Of a stretch of DNA of 33,302 nucleotides, positions 17,036 to 23,817 are shown one piece after another. The stretch is from contig JAJDNT010000202.1 in NCBI GenBank assembly GCA_022340515.1, positions 1 through 33,302 of the forward strand, given 5' to 3'. The notes under the pieces are model-generated. The model was not told the origin of the DNA. It did not search any database and saw nothing but the letters and a program-made list of their open reading frames with translations. Position 1 is the first letter of the stretch. Every line of letters starts with the position of its first letter. The stretch is from Deltaproteobacteria bacterium. GTDB taxonomy: Bacteria > Desulfobacterota > Syntrophobacteria > BM002. Position numbers and translations under genes: made by a program.

Positions 17036-17827
17036 ATGCATATGGATAAGGAGAGTGAACATCGGCGCCAGAGGGATGTTCAAAAAAAGATTAGACTAGT
17101 TCAGGCAATTTACCTTTCCTGCCTGACCCTGCTTTTCTTTCTGGTAGTTCTGACGCCCTATTTTATCCAGGGTAATTTGCAGTTGAAGCACAGGGCAATT
17201 GTAAGGGAAGAAATTGCCGAGGGTGCAGTGATAGCGCTACTGCTTATAGTCGGTTATCTTGCTTCAGTACTTCACAAGAAGGAGTTCGACAAGTATCAAA
17301 GGGAGTTAACTGATTTAACCACTTGCAAGTACGATTTAGAGAGCAGGCTCAACGACGCCTTCTCTTACATTGGAGAGGTAAACGTTCAGCTTCTTGAAAT
17401 TAAATCAGTTTTCTCAGCGCTGCAAAAGTATCCTGAAAGCAAGAAGGACTACAGAAGTGTATTAATCTTCTTGGCCCGCAAGGCTCTGGGAATTGCCAAT
17501 GTGGACTGGGTCATTTTCAGGATCATTAACCCAGAGAGCCTTCGAACAATACAAGAGTACAGCGAAACAAGAGGAAGCGCAATTCTACTTAAGCACAATA
17601 TAAGCAACAGGGCAATCGTAAGCTGTGAAGCCATTGCAGACTGTTCTATCGTTAGATCGGAGCAGGAAAATTTAACCATAAAAACATTCTGCATTCTGCC
17701 AACTGAGAAACTGACGGATAACCAGACCATCCTCCTTCGGACTATCGTGAGTGAGGTGGAGATGCTCTTCATTATTTTCAGCTCTGAGTATTACAGAGAG
17801 GGTTATCTGAAAAACAAGCAGGCGTAA
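17036..17827 (+). CDS. Unrecognised two-helix membrane protein with coiled coil and possible GAF-like domain
   Basis: I do not recognise this 263-residue protein. It shows a basic N-terminus, a first membrane helix at about 24-46 (IYLSCLTLLFFLVVLTPYF), a second at about 64-81 (AVIALLLIVGYLASVL), a coiled-coil segment at about 84-130, and a soluble C-terminal domain of about 130 residues with alternating strands (VDWVIFRIINPESLRTIQEYSE; TIKTFCILPTEKLTDNQTILL) that has the look of a degenerate GAF-type sensor. No catalytic histidine, ATPase or cyclase motif is visible. It begins eight bases after the stop of the first Usp gene, after AGGGAAA, so it is almost surely co-transcribed with it from promoter block B. 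A signal-input partner for the kinases is possible but unproven. Confidence 0.7.
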   Translation: MHMDKESEHRRQRDVQKKIRLVQAIYLSCLTLLFFLVVLTPYFIQGNLQLKHRAIVREEIAEGAVIALLLIVGYLASVLHKKEFDKYQRELTDLTTCKYDLESRLNDAFSYIGEVNVQLLEIKSVFSALQKYPESKKDYRSVLIFLARKALGIANVDWVIFRIINPESLRTIQEYSETRGSAILLKHNISNRAIVSCEAIADCSIVRSEQENLTIKTFCILPTEKLTDNQTILLRTIVSEVEMLFIIFSSEYYREGYLKNKQA

Positions 17828-17888
17828 CGGTTGTTACCGTGGGTGAGATAGTCAAGAAAAAACATTAGGAGATACAGGCGAGCCGGAT

Positions 17889-17904
17889 TGGCAGATTTTT
17901 GGCG
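17889..17904 (+). promoter_or_regulatory. Weak sigma-54-like promoter candidate
   Basis: TGGCAGATTTTTGGCG has GG and GC separated by ten bases, as in -24/-12 promoters, but deviates from the TTGC half (TGGC instead). It lies about 105 bases before the Bax-inhibitor-like gene. An NtrB-like kinase is encoded nearby, which would fit, but the match is imperfect. Confidence 0.22.
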
Positions 17905-18008
17905 AGCAGTGGAAAAGAGCTCTTTGTTGGCTGCCGGTATTGATTGTTGTGCCAAACCGGTCCAATCTGTTTAGGTTGAATTTGTGAAACGATAATAAGG
18001 AGATAACC

Positions 18009-18713
18009 ATGCAAACTGTTCCAATGTTAAGGGCAGAACCCCAGATTCGGGTTAATGAATTTATACGGAGTGTCTACAACTGGATGGCCATTGGTCTTGG
18101 ACTCACAGGACTCGTTGCATTTTACGTGTCTAACAGTCAATACCTGACCCAAATGATTTTTGGAAATCAGCTGTTATTTTTTGCTTTGATCATTGGCGAA
18201 CTCGTGCTGGTCTTTTCCATCGCTGCAAGGGTTCATAAAATGCAAGCGTCTACAGCAACCGGCCTTTTTTTGCTGTATGCCGTGTTAAACGGTGCGACCC
18301 TTTCCTTCGTTTTTCTTGTCTATACCCGGACCTCAATTACCTCAGTATTTTTCATCTGCGCAGCGACCTTTATGGCATGCAGCATTTACGGTATGACCAC
18401 AAAACGCGATTTGACCTCCCTTGGCGGCTTCATGATGATGGGGCTTATCGGGATTATTATCGCCTCAGTGGTAAACATATTTGTGCGCAGCACCCAAATG
18501 AGTTTGATCATCAGTTATATTGGCGTACTTGTTTTTGTAGGTCTGACTGCCTATGACACCCAGAAACTCAAAACCATGGCGCTCACTGCATCTGAGGTTT
18601 CGGAAGAGGGGATGGTGCGAAAGAATGCCATTCTGGGTGCACTGGCTCTTTACCTTGATTTCGTCAACCTATTTCTCATGCTGTTGAGAATTTTCGGTTC
18701 AACGAGAGACTAG
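18009..18713 (+). CDS. Bax inhibitor-1/YccA family membrane protein
   Basis: This 234-residue protein has seven hydrophobic segments and family motifs: NEFIRSVYNWMAIGLGLTG at the start, ATGLFLLYAVLNGATLSFVF in the middle, FMACSIYGMTTKRDLTSLGG and the end VGLTAYDTQKLKTM...GALALYLDFVNLFLMLLRIFG. These are BI-1/TMBIM signatures. Bacterial members include YccA of E. coli, which binds and slows FtsH, and calcium-leak type YetJ. With ftsH 2.4 kb upstream, an FtsH-modulating role is a reasonable inference. AAGGAG precedes the ATG by about seven bases. The 181-bp spacer before it holds a small hairpin (ACGGT/ACCGT) and a weak sigma-54-like site. Confidence 0.92.
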   Translation: MQTVPMLRAEPQIRVNEFIRSVYNWMAIGLGLTGLVAFYVSNSQYLTQMIFGNQLLFFALIIGELVLVFSIAARVHKMQASTATGLFLLYAVLNGATLSFVFLVYTRTSITSVFFICAATFMACSIYGMTTKRDLTSLGGFMMMGLIGIIIASVVNIFVRSTQMSLIISYIGVLVFVGLTAYDTQKLKTMALTASEVSEEGMVRKNAILGALALYLDFVNLFLMLLRIFGSTRD

Positions 18714-18785
18714 CGTTGTCTGCAAAGAAACTTTGAATACAGATAAGGTCAAGGTTCAACTCCTGCCTAGAAGGAAAAGGAAGCA

Positions 18786-19862
18786 ATGAACATTGCCGAG
18801 TTCGCTTTCATGGGGAATAAGAGCAGGCCACGAAAAATCGCTGTGGTCGTCGGCTTGCTGGCCCTCAGTGCTATGGTCAACTACGTCATTCCAATACGTC
18901 TGACCATGGTACAGGGGCTGCTGACTCGCTTCTTCTACTTCCCCATTTTTCTTGGAGGTCTGTGGTTCGGTCTCCGTGGGGGTGTTGGAGTAGCATTTTT
19001 GGCAACCTTGATCTGCTCGCCCCATGTGTTAATGGAACTCGGACGGAATCAGACTCTCTTTTCCGATGAGTTATTAGAACTCCTCCTCTTCAATCTTGCG
19101 GGTCCCCTTGTGGGCGCTCTGTCGGACAGAGAGCGGCGGCAGAGGTCTAAGAACGAAGAACTGCAAACTTTGGCGGCCTTGGGGGAGGCAGCGTCATCAG
19201 TAGCTCACGAAATGAAAAACATCGTGATACCGATGCGGGGGTTCATCCGACGGATGCGGCAGATTTGCCCTTTGGACTCTAACGCTGCCTCGTACCTGGA
19301 GATTGTCGAGAAGGAGTCCGCCAGGCTTGATAGGATGACCCAAGACATGCTCTCCTTTGCCCGGCACCCAGCGGTAGAGAAGGAAATGGTGGATGTGAAA
19401 TCTCTGGTGGAAGAGGTGCGCCGCGGCTTGCATGAAGAATTTCGCACCAAAGGGGTTCAGCTGTTGTGCAGGTGCGAAGGTGAAGAGCCCCCGGTTCTAC
19501 TTAATCGCGATCGGGTGCACCTCGTCCTGGTGAACTTGCTGTACAACGCTCTCCACGCCTCCTCGTCAGGCAAAGAGGTTCGGCTTCTAACTTGCCGCCA
19601 CCAAGACTGCCTTAGAATCGTCATAGAGGATTTCGGCATAGGGATCCCCCAGGAATACCTAGAGCGGATTTTTCAACCGTTTTTTACCACATTGCCGAAG
19701 GGAACCGGCCTGGGATTAGCGATCACTCAGAGAGTCATGGAAGAACACCGCGGGAAAATACAGGTGGAGAGCGAATCAGGTTTTGGGACACGGGTCACTC
19801 TGGAGTTCCCCGCACCCAGGGGCCAAACCAAAAAGATATCAGAGAGCATGAGCAAGCTTTAG
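18786..19862 (+). CDS. Orphan histidine kinase, NtrB/ZraS-like
   Basis: This 358-residue kinase has about three or four membrane helices in the first 115 residues (KIAVVVGLLALSAMVNYV; FFYFPIFLGGLWFGL; LLLFNLAGPLVGAL) with almost no extracytoplasmic loop, then a HisKA domain with H141 in SSVAHEMKNIVIPMRGF, N box NLLYNALHASS, G1 EDFGIGIP, F box FQPFFTTLPKGTGLGLAIT. HEMKN and the short membrane sensor resemble the kinases that pair with sigma-54 activators. No response regulator follows; the nearest receiver proteins in the window lie more than 10 kb upstream. AAGGAAAAGGAAG precedes the ATG. The signal may be membrane state or a small lipophilic molecule, but that is speculation. Confidence 0.92.
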   Translation: MNIAEFAFMGNKSRPRKIAVVVGLLALSAMVNYVIPIRLTMVQGLLTRFFYFPIFLGGLWFGLRGGVGVAFLATLICSPHVLMELGRNQTLFSDELLELLLFNLAGPLVGALSDRERRQRSKNEELQTLAALGEAASSVAHEMKNIVIPMRGFIRRMRQICPLDSNAASYLEIVEKESARLDRMTQDMLSFARHPAVEKEMVDVKSLVEEVRRGLHEEFRTKGVQLLCRCEGEEPPVLLNRDRVHLVLVNLLYNALHASSSGKEVRLLTCRHQDCLRIVIEDFGIGIPQEYLERIFQPFFTTLPKGTGLGLAITQRVMEEHRGKIQVESESGFGTRVTLEFPAPRGQTKKISESMSKL

Positions 19863-19995
19863 CCATACTATTCTAACTGGTGCTTGCCCCAAGGAACTGA
19901 CGTTTTCATTTCAAGGCTCCAACGTAGTAGTGCTCGAGCATCCCCCTCAGATAAGACCGAGGCAACTCCCTGATTACCAGTCTTTAGGCAAATTG

Positions 19996-20089
19996 TTTGT
20001 AGGACGAAGACCGACAGCAAAACCCGCCGAGTTCCTACAACAAAATCCGACAAGCACTGATACCAACGGAGCATTTTCATACCTATAAT
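19996..20089 (+). promoter_or_regulatory. Shared stress promoter block, copy C (upstream of second Usp gene)
   Basis: TGTAGGA (19998), ACCGACA (20010), TCCTACA (20033), TCCGACA (20046), ACTGATA (20056), then 19 bases after GATACC the -10 box TATAAT (20084-20089). Distances match copies A and B exactly. Predicted transcription starts near 20096, giving a leader of about 79 bases, nearly the same as copy B, to ATG 20175. The leader sequence itself differs from that of copy B. Confidence 0.78.
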
Positions 20090-20174
20090 CTTAGGTATCC
20101 GAGACGGCGTTTATGCTTTTATAGACGTCAGGAGCGATTAGTCAAGATCGCGGTTTTATAAAAAGGAGTACATT

Positions 20175-20642
20175 ATGAACGAGGTAAAACGCATTCTCGT
20201 GGTGAGCAGATCAACCAAGCACTGCAAAAAGGCAGTTCACTACGGCATTACCTTGGCCAAACAAAATAAAGCCAAACTTTACATTCTCCACGTGTTTGAC
20301 GATCCTTTTGGCTTGGAAGCCTGGTCCTTACCCGTAGTCTCTTGGAAAGAGATTCAAGAGGAACATAAAAACATGCAGAAGAAGGCCCGGGCCGAGCTTG
20401 ATAAGATAATCGAAGCAGAGAGAGGCACTGGTATTCCCATAGAGGTGTCACTTGAGGATGGGGATCCCGATGATAAAATCTTGCATTATGTCAAGGAGAA
20501 CAAGATTGATCTTCTCATCATGCTTGCCCATGAAGAAGGCCGGTTCGAACATCTTCTATTCGGCCGGAGCATCGATCGAATCGTCCGGAAACTCCCCTGT
20601 TCCGTACTATTGGTGAAACAGGAACCGGGACCGACTGATTAG
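20175..20642 (+). CDS. Universal stress protein (UspA family), paralog 2
   Basis: This 155-residue single-domain Usp (KRILVVSRSTKHCKKAVHYG; LAHEEGRFEHLLFGRSIDRIVRKLPCSVLLVKQE) aligns without gaps to the Usp at 16560, about 70% identical by hand count, with the same altered nucleotide-binding region. Both end in EPGPT followed by D or E. AAAAGGAG precedes the ATG. The paralogs diverged mostly in the helical middle (residues 60-95). Its own copy of the shared promoter block lies 86-179 bases upstream. The next gene, DUF1269, starts 67 bases downstream and may be co-expressed. Family knowledge links Usp proteins to survival of starvation, oxygen loss or membrane stress. Confidence 0.93.
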   Translation: MNEVKRILVVSRSTKHCKKAVHYGITLAKQNKAKLYILHVFDDPFGLEAWSLPVVSWKEIQEEHKNMQKKARAELDKIIEAERGTGIPIEVSLEDGDPDDKILHYVKENKIDLLIMLAHEEGRFEHLLFGRSIDRIVRKLPCSVLLVKQEPGPTD

Positions 20643-20709
20643 GCAAGTGGTTGAGTGATTGGAAGAGCAACTAACCTTTTAACAACTTTTAAAGAAGAAG
20701 GAGCACATT

Positions 20710-21222
20710 ATGAATTGCCTGGTAGTCGCAGTTTTCACAGACACTCTCAAAGCGGAGCATGAGCGTCTCGATCTTTTACGGGTACTAAGAAAGGGTGACA
20801 CCGATCTTGATGAAGTTGTGGTCGCAGTTCACGAAACAACAGGCAAAATAGTACTCCACCACACCACCCATCTCACCTTGCCTGGCGCCTTGAGCGGCGG
20901 ATTCCTTGGAACCTTGGTGGGCGTCATCTTGCTGAACCCGGTGTTCGCTGTCTTGGGTTTTGCCGCAGGCACATTAGTGGGGGCGGTTTCCGGTTCACTA
21001 ATGGATATTGGGGTGGAGGACGAGTTTGTGGAAGAGCTGGCTGAACATCTGAAACCCGGCACTTCTGCTCTTTTTGTCCTGGTAAGATCTGGGGCGGAGG
21101 AAGAAGTTGCTGAAAAGCTCAGGAAAGCCGGCGGGACAGTACTTCAGACCTCCCTCTGCCACACGGATCAAACCAAAATCCAAGCAGCGCTGGACGAGGT
21201 GACACTTAAGGTCGGCACCTGA
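20710..21222 (+). CDS. DUF1269 family protein
   Basis: This 170-residue protein matches DUF1269: N-terminal ferredoxin-like half (LVVAVFTDTLKAEHERLDLLRVL...DEVVVAVHETTGKIVLHH), a central glycine-rich double membrane hairpin (SGGFLGTLVGVILLNPVFAVLGFAAGTLVGAVSGSL, residues about 57-95) and a C-terminal half (LKPGTSALFVLVRSGAEEEVAEKLRKAGGTVLQTSL). The family function is unknown. AAGAAGGAG precedes the ATG. It lies 67 bp after the second Usp gene and is probably in its transcript. A glycine-rich insertion between two soluble lobes could respond to membrane state, but this is only a structural guess. Confidence 0.85.
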   Translation: MNCLVVAVFTDTLKAEHERLDLLRVLRKGDTDLDEVVVAVHETTGKIVLHHTTHLTLPGALSGGFLGTLVGVILLNPVFAVLGFAAGTLVGAVSGSLMDIGVEDEFVEELAEHLKPGTSALFVLVRSGAEEEVAEKLRKAGGTVLQTSLCHTDQTKIQAALDEVTLKVGT

Positions 21223-21242
21223 GGCCACAGCGAAATGATGGC

Positions 21243-21275
21243 GCTCCCGGGAAACTACCATGGGATTCCGGGAGC
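21243..21275 (+). repeat. Hairpin between DUF1269 and SHOCT genes
   Basis: GCTCCCGG (21243-21250) and CCGGGAGC (21268-21275) form an 8-bp GC-rich stem with a 17-base loop, 21 bases after the DUF1269 stop. No T run follows, so it is more likely an mRNA processing or stability element than an intrinsic terminator. Confidence 0.5.
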
Positions 21276-21304
21276 TCCGCTAGGTTAGTGTGAGGTGCTC
21301 AACA

Positions 21305-21616
21305 ATGAATCAATATCTGCATATCTTCAGAAACATACCCAATGAGTGGCACGCTTACTGGGGCAATATGAACCCTGGTATGATGAACTGGGGATACGGT
21401 ACCAACTGGCTTGGTACTCTTATCTGGCTGGCCATTCTTATTGCTGTGGTTGTGGCAATCATTGCTCTCGTAAGATGGATGACCATCTCCAACAAGGGTA
21501 GCAGCAGAACTCACCATCCTTCGGATTCCGCCATGGAAATTCTGAGGCGCCGCTATGCAAAAGGAGAGATAAGCAAAGAGCAGTTCACCGCCATGAAACA
21601 TGAGCTGGAGGAATAA
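21305..21616 (+). CDS. SHOCT-domain membrane protein
   Basis: This 103-residue protein has one membrane helix at about 35-57 (LGTLIWLAILIAVVVAIIALV) and ends in a SHOCT motif (AMEILRRRYAKGEISKEQFTAMKHELEE), a short oligomerisation-type domain at protein C-termini. GAGGTG seven bases upstream selects ATG 21305 over the in-frame GTG at 21290. The N-terminus is rich in Trp, Asn, Met and Tyr (WHAYWGNMNPGMMNWGYG). Function is unknown. It lies 48 bp before the DUF1614 gene, in the same transcript direction. Confidence 0.85.
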   Translation: MNQYLHIFRNIPNEWHAYWGNMNPGMMNWGYGTNWLGTLIWLAILIAVVVAIIALVRWMTISNKGSSRTHHPSDSAMEILRRRYAKGEISKEQFTAMKHELEE

Positions 21617-21664
21617 GTGAGGCCCTTTAAATCAAATAAAAGAGTGTATCAAAGGAAATAACCC

Positions 21665-22372
21665 ATGCATTACATTCCTCTCGCTTTACCCTTTTTCATG
21701 ATCTTAGTTTTTCTGTTTGCCTTTTTGATAGTCTTAATCGAGATAGGCATACTTGAATACGCCTACGAGCAAATAGGTGTGAACCGCAAGTACATGTATG
21801 GACTTCTACTGCTGTCCATTTTGGGCAGCTATGTGAATATCCCGCTGGCACAGTTGCCAGCTGAGCACGTGCATTCTGCTCAAATCGTAACCTTCTTCGG
21901 TATGCGTTATGTCATACCCTTGGTTATAGACTCGCCACGAACAGTGGTTGCCGTCAACCTCGGAGGAGCGGTCATCCCTATCTTGCTTTCTTTTTACCTT
22001 ATCCTGAAAAATAGGATGTACTGGAAAAGCCTGTTAGCAGTGAGCATTGTAACTATTGTAGTGCATCAGTTGGCACATCCCGTCCCGGGTGTGGGCATAG
22101 CTGAGCCCACCTTCGTTCCTCCCCTGGTAACCGCCGGAGTAGTACTTTTTATTTCCCGACGACAGGCCGCGCCCCTGGCCTATGTAGCTGGCAGCCTGGG
22201 TACATTGATTGGGGCTGATTTGTTAAATTTGGGCAAGATTCAAGGACTTGGCGCGCCCATTGCTTCCATCGGCGGAGCTGGAACATTCGATGGTATTTTC
22301 ATGACTGCTGTTCTCGCTGTGCTCTTGGCCAGCCTAGTGAAACAAAAGCACCGTGTTTCATCACATTCTTAA
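21665..22372 (+). CDS. DUF1614 family membrane protein
   Basis: This 235-residue polytopic protein has about seven hydrophobic segments and conserved stretches of DUF1614: LGSYVNIPLAQLP near residue 57, AVNLGGAVIPILLSFYLI near residue 96, HPVPGVGIAEPTFVPPL near residue 138 and GADLLNL...GGAGTFDGIFMTAVLA near the end. The Gly/Ala-rich helices and the polar motif GAGTFDGIF suggest a channel or enzyme within the membrane, but the family function is unknown. AAAGGAAATAACCC precedes the ATG. It follows the SHOCT gene and precedes a DedA gene. Confidence 0.85.
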   Translation: MHYIPLALPFFMILVFLFAFLIVLIEIGILEYAYEQIGVNRKYMYGLLLLSILGSYVNIPLAQLPAEHVHSAQIVTFFGMRYVIPLVIDSPRTVVAVNLGGAVIPILLSFYLILKNRMYWKSLLAVSIVTIVVHQLAHPVPGVGIAEPTFVPPLVTAGVVLFISRRQAAPLAYVAGSLGTLIGADLLNLGKIQGLGAPIASIGGAGTFDGIFMTAVLAVLLASLVKQKHRVSSHS

Positions 22373-22420
22373 TCTGTTCTCGTTCTTCCCTGTGAAAGAC
22401 TAACCCTTATTGTGAGATTT

Positions 22421-23140
22421 ATGGACTGGAATCCTAGCCGGATACCAATGACTTGTGCCCGTCGGGTTCACGTGCTAAGATTTCATCCATCCTCAAGGTT
22501 GCTCTCTCTGCAAAAATGGATTGCTCATACCATGCTAAAGGTGCAATCGGCGTTGTGGGCCATTGCTATTCTCCTGTTTTTGGGAGGATTAGGTATTCCT
22601 GTCCCCGAGAACCCGGCCCTCATGGGTGGGGGGTATGTCCTCCATAGGCACCTGAGTCCACCTGTTACCAGCCTTTTTGTATGGTATCTGGCCATTATGC
22701 TTGGGGACTCTCTTCTTTTCGCATCTTCCTATTGGCTTTTCACCAGACCAACCCTTTCAGAACTCCTGGACCGTTATGTTGGTAGGAAAAGGCTTGAAAA
22801 GTATAGGACTACCTTTGCCCTGCGAGCTGGCTGGACCCTGTTTTTGGCCCGATTTACCTTCGGCATTCGTGCTCTTGTTTACTTGGCAGCAGGGGCGGCC
22901 AGATATCCCTGGCAGCGTTTTTTCGCAGTAGATGGCGCCTCTGTGGCAGTGCAGGTCCTTCTGTTTGTGGGAATCGGCTTCTATGCGGGGGAGAGAACCA
23001 AATGGGCCGAGACCACCGGAGAAAAAGTCGCCCTCATTTTAGCCATATGTGCCCTGGGGGGCATCGTGGTAAGCTTCATCTTCTCAGTTTTATTGCGCAA
23101 GTTGTCCGCCCGTAACCAGGAGCAAAAAGAGGGAAAATAA
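22421..23140 (+). CDS. DedA family (VTT domain) membrane protein, second copy
   Basis: About 239 residues with the DedA pattern LFLGGLGIPVPENPALMGGGYVL, the helix GDSLLFASSYWLF and ARFTFGIRALVYLAAGAARYPWQRFF. It is more distant from classic DedA than the protein at 1776: the usual PGE is replaced by PEN. The start is uncertain; no clear ribosome site lies before GTG 22412, ATG 22421 or ATG 22532. The last would begin just before the first helix, as in most DedA proteins, leaving out a basic 37-residue leader. It ends the long plus-strand run; the next element is a MITE-like repeat. Confidence 0.8.
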   Translation: MDWNPSRIPMTCARRVHVLRFHPSSRLLSLQKWIAHTMLKVQSALWAIAILLFLGGLGIPVPENPALMGGGYVLHRHLSPPVTSLFVWYLAIMLGDSLLFASSYWLFTRPTLSELLDRYVGRKRLEKYRTTFALRAGWTLFLARFTFGIRALVYLAAGAARYPWQRFFAVDGASVAVQVLLFVGIGFYAGERTKWAETTGEKVALILAICALGGIVVSFIFSVLLRKLSARNQEQKEGK

Positions 23141-23196
23141 AAACCGGAGGGTGATCTTTCATCTAAAGAAAAAGAAGAGAAGAAAGAATAGATCTT

Positions 23197-23380
23197 TAGC
23201 CCGGATATTTCATCAATGGTCTACTGCGGCCGCGGATATGGGCATCCTTCCGGGCGTCCTCAGGTTTCGCACCCTGCGACGTACTGTTCAAGTACGCCTC
23301 GGATGCAAAACCCTGCGCTTGCCCGGTGGCATGCCCATCTTCACGGTCTCGTGACGTCAATTCATGAAATATCCGGGCTA
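23197..23380. mobile_element. MITE-like 184-bp imperfect palindrome
   Basis: The ends TAGCCCGGATATTTCAT (23197-23213) and ATGAAATATCCGGGCTA (23364-23380) are exact 17-bp inverted repeats. Inside, further arms pair: ATGGGCAT with ATGCCCAT, CCGGGC with GCCCGG, CAGG-TTTCGCA with TGCAAAACCCTG, and at the apex CGTACT-GTTCA-AGTACG. The whole element can fold into one long hairpin. It encodes no transposase; the frames across it are not gene-like. The TA at each outer end could be a TA target duplication, as with IS630/mariner-type elements, but this is inference. It fills most of the 425-bp gap between the second DedA gene and the next small gene. Confidence 0.75.
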
Positions 23381-23394
23381 GGAAAAGTGAGGTT

Positions 23395-23428
23395 AAAAAA
23401 AAAGGCGCCGACAGGGCCCTTTTTTTTG
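23395..23428. terminator. Probable bidirectional intrinsic terminator
   Basis: A run of nine A is followed by GGCGCCGACAGGGCCC and then eight or nine T. With one bulged C the GC part forms five pairs around loop GACAG, extended by A-T pairs. It would end the plus-strand transcript of the stress run after the MITE-like repeat. Confidence 0.6.
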
Positions 23429-23565
23429 GTAATGAGGTTGACTTGCTGCAAAAGTGTCTTATATACTCAATAATATAATAAATAGCCAACCAGATACTTC
23501 TAGTAAGTCAGCAATTAAAAGGCCACTCATAAACTGAGTAAATCAAACAAATAGGAGGTGAAGAG

Positions 23566-23745
23566 ATGTCAGAAGAATTTACCACTCCCACGGGAAGAAA
23601 GAACATGGTCTGGGTAAAAGACAAGGCTGGTAATGAGTATGTCTGTGATCTGAGTGCACTACAGGATCCCAAGAACTTGAGTGAAGAGGAAAAGAAGGAC
23701 TGCATCGATGATGCATCAGTCCACCAGCCTTATGCTGGAGGCTAA
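23566..23745 (+). CDS. 59-residue small hypothetical protein
   Basis: ATG 23566 has an excellent ribosome site (AGGAGGTG, six bases away) and opens 59 codons, ending TAA 23745. The product begins MSEEFTTPTGRKNMVWVKDK, is soluble and acidic in its second half (NLSEEEKKDCIDDASVHQPYAGG) and has two cysteines, C27 in YVCDL and C47 in KDCIDD. The strong start, independent position and following terminator argue that it is a real gene. I do not recognise the family; two cysteines could bind metal or form a disulfide, but nothing shows this. It is preceded by an AT-rich spacer and followed by two hairpins. Confidence 0.8.
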   Translation: MSEEFTTPTGRKNMVWVKDKAGNEYVCDLSALQDPKNLSEEEKKDCIDDASVHQPYAGG

Positions 23746-23759
23746 TAAACACTACTAGC

Positions 23760-23801
23760 GGGCCGTTGCATGTTCGGGTTCCACCTCGAACCTGACGGCC
23801 C
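23760..23801 (+). repeat. Two-tier hairpin in the 3' region of the small gene
   Basis: GGGCCGT (23760-23766) pairs with ACGGCCC (23795-23801), enclosing an inner hairpin in which GTTCG (23772-23776) pairs with CGAAC (23787-23791). It lies between the stop codon of the 59-residue gene and the terminator, so it is probably a structured mRNA tail. It is not a tRNA. Confidence 0.6.
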
Positions 23802-23817
23802 CAAAAACACTAAAACG

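Noticed and set aside
18714-18785. tRNA-like GGTTCAACTCC before the second histidine kinase
   Set aside because: Only 72 bases are available and no cloverleaf stems can be matched.
23760-23801. Possible tRNA, because of a T-arm-like GTTCGGGTTCCACCTCGAAC
   Set aside because: There is no acceptor stem, D arm or anticodon arm of the right spacing; it is a two-tier hairpin.
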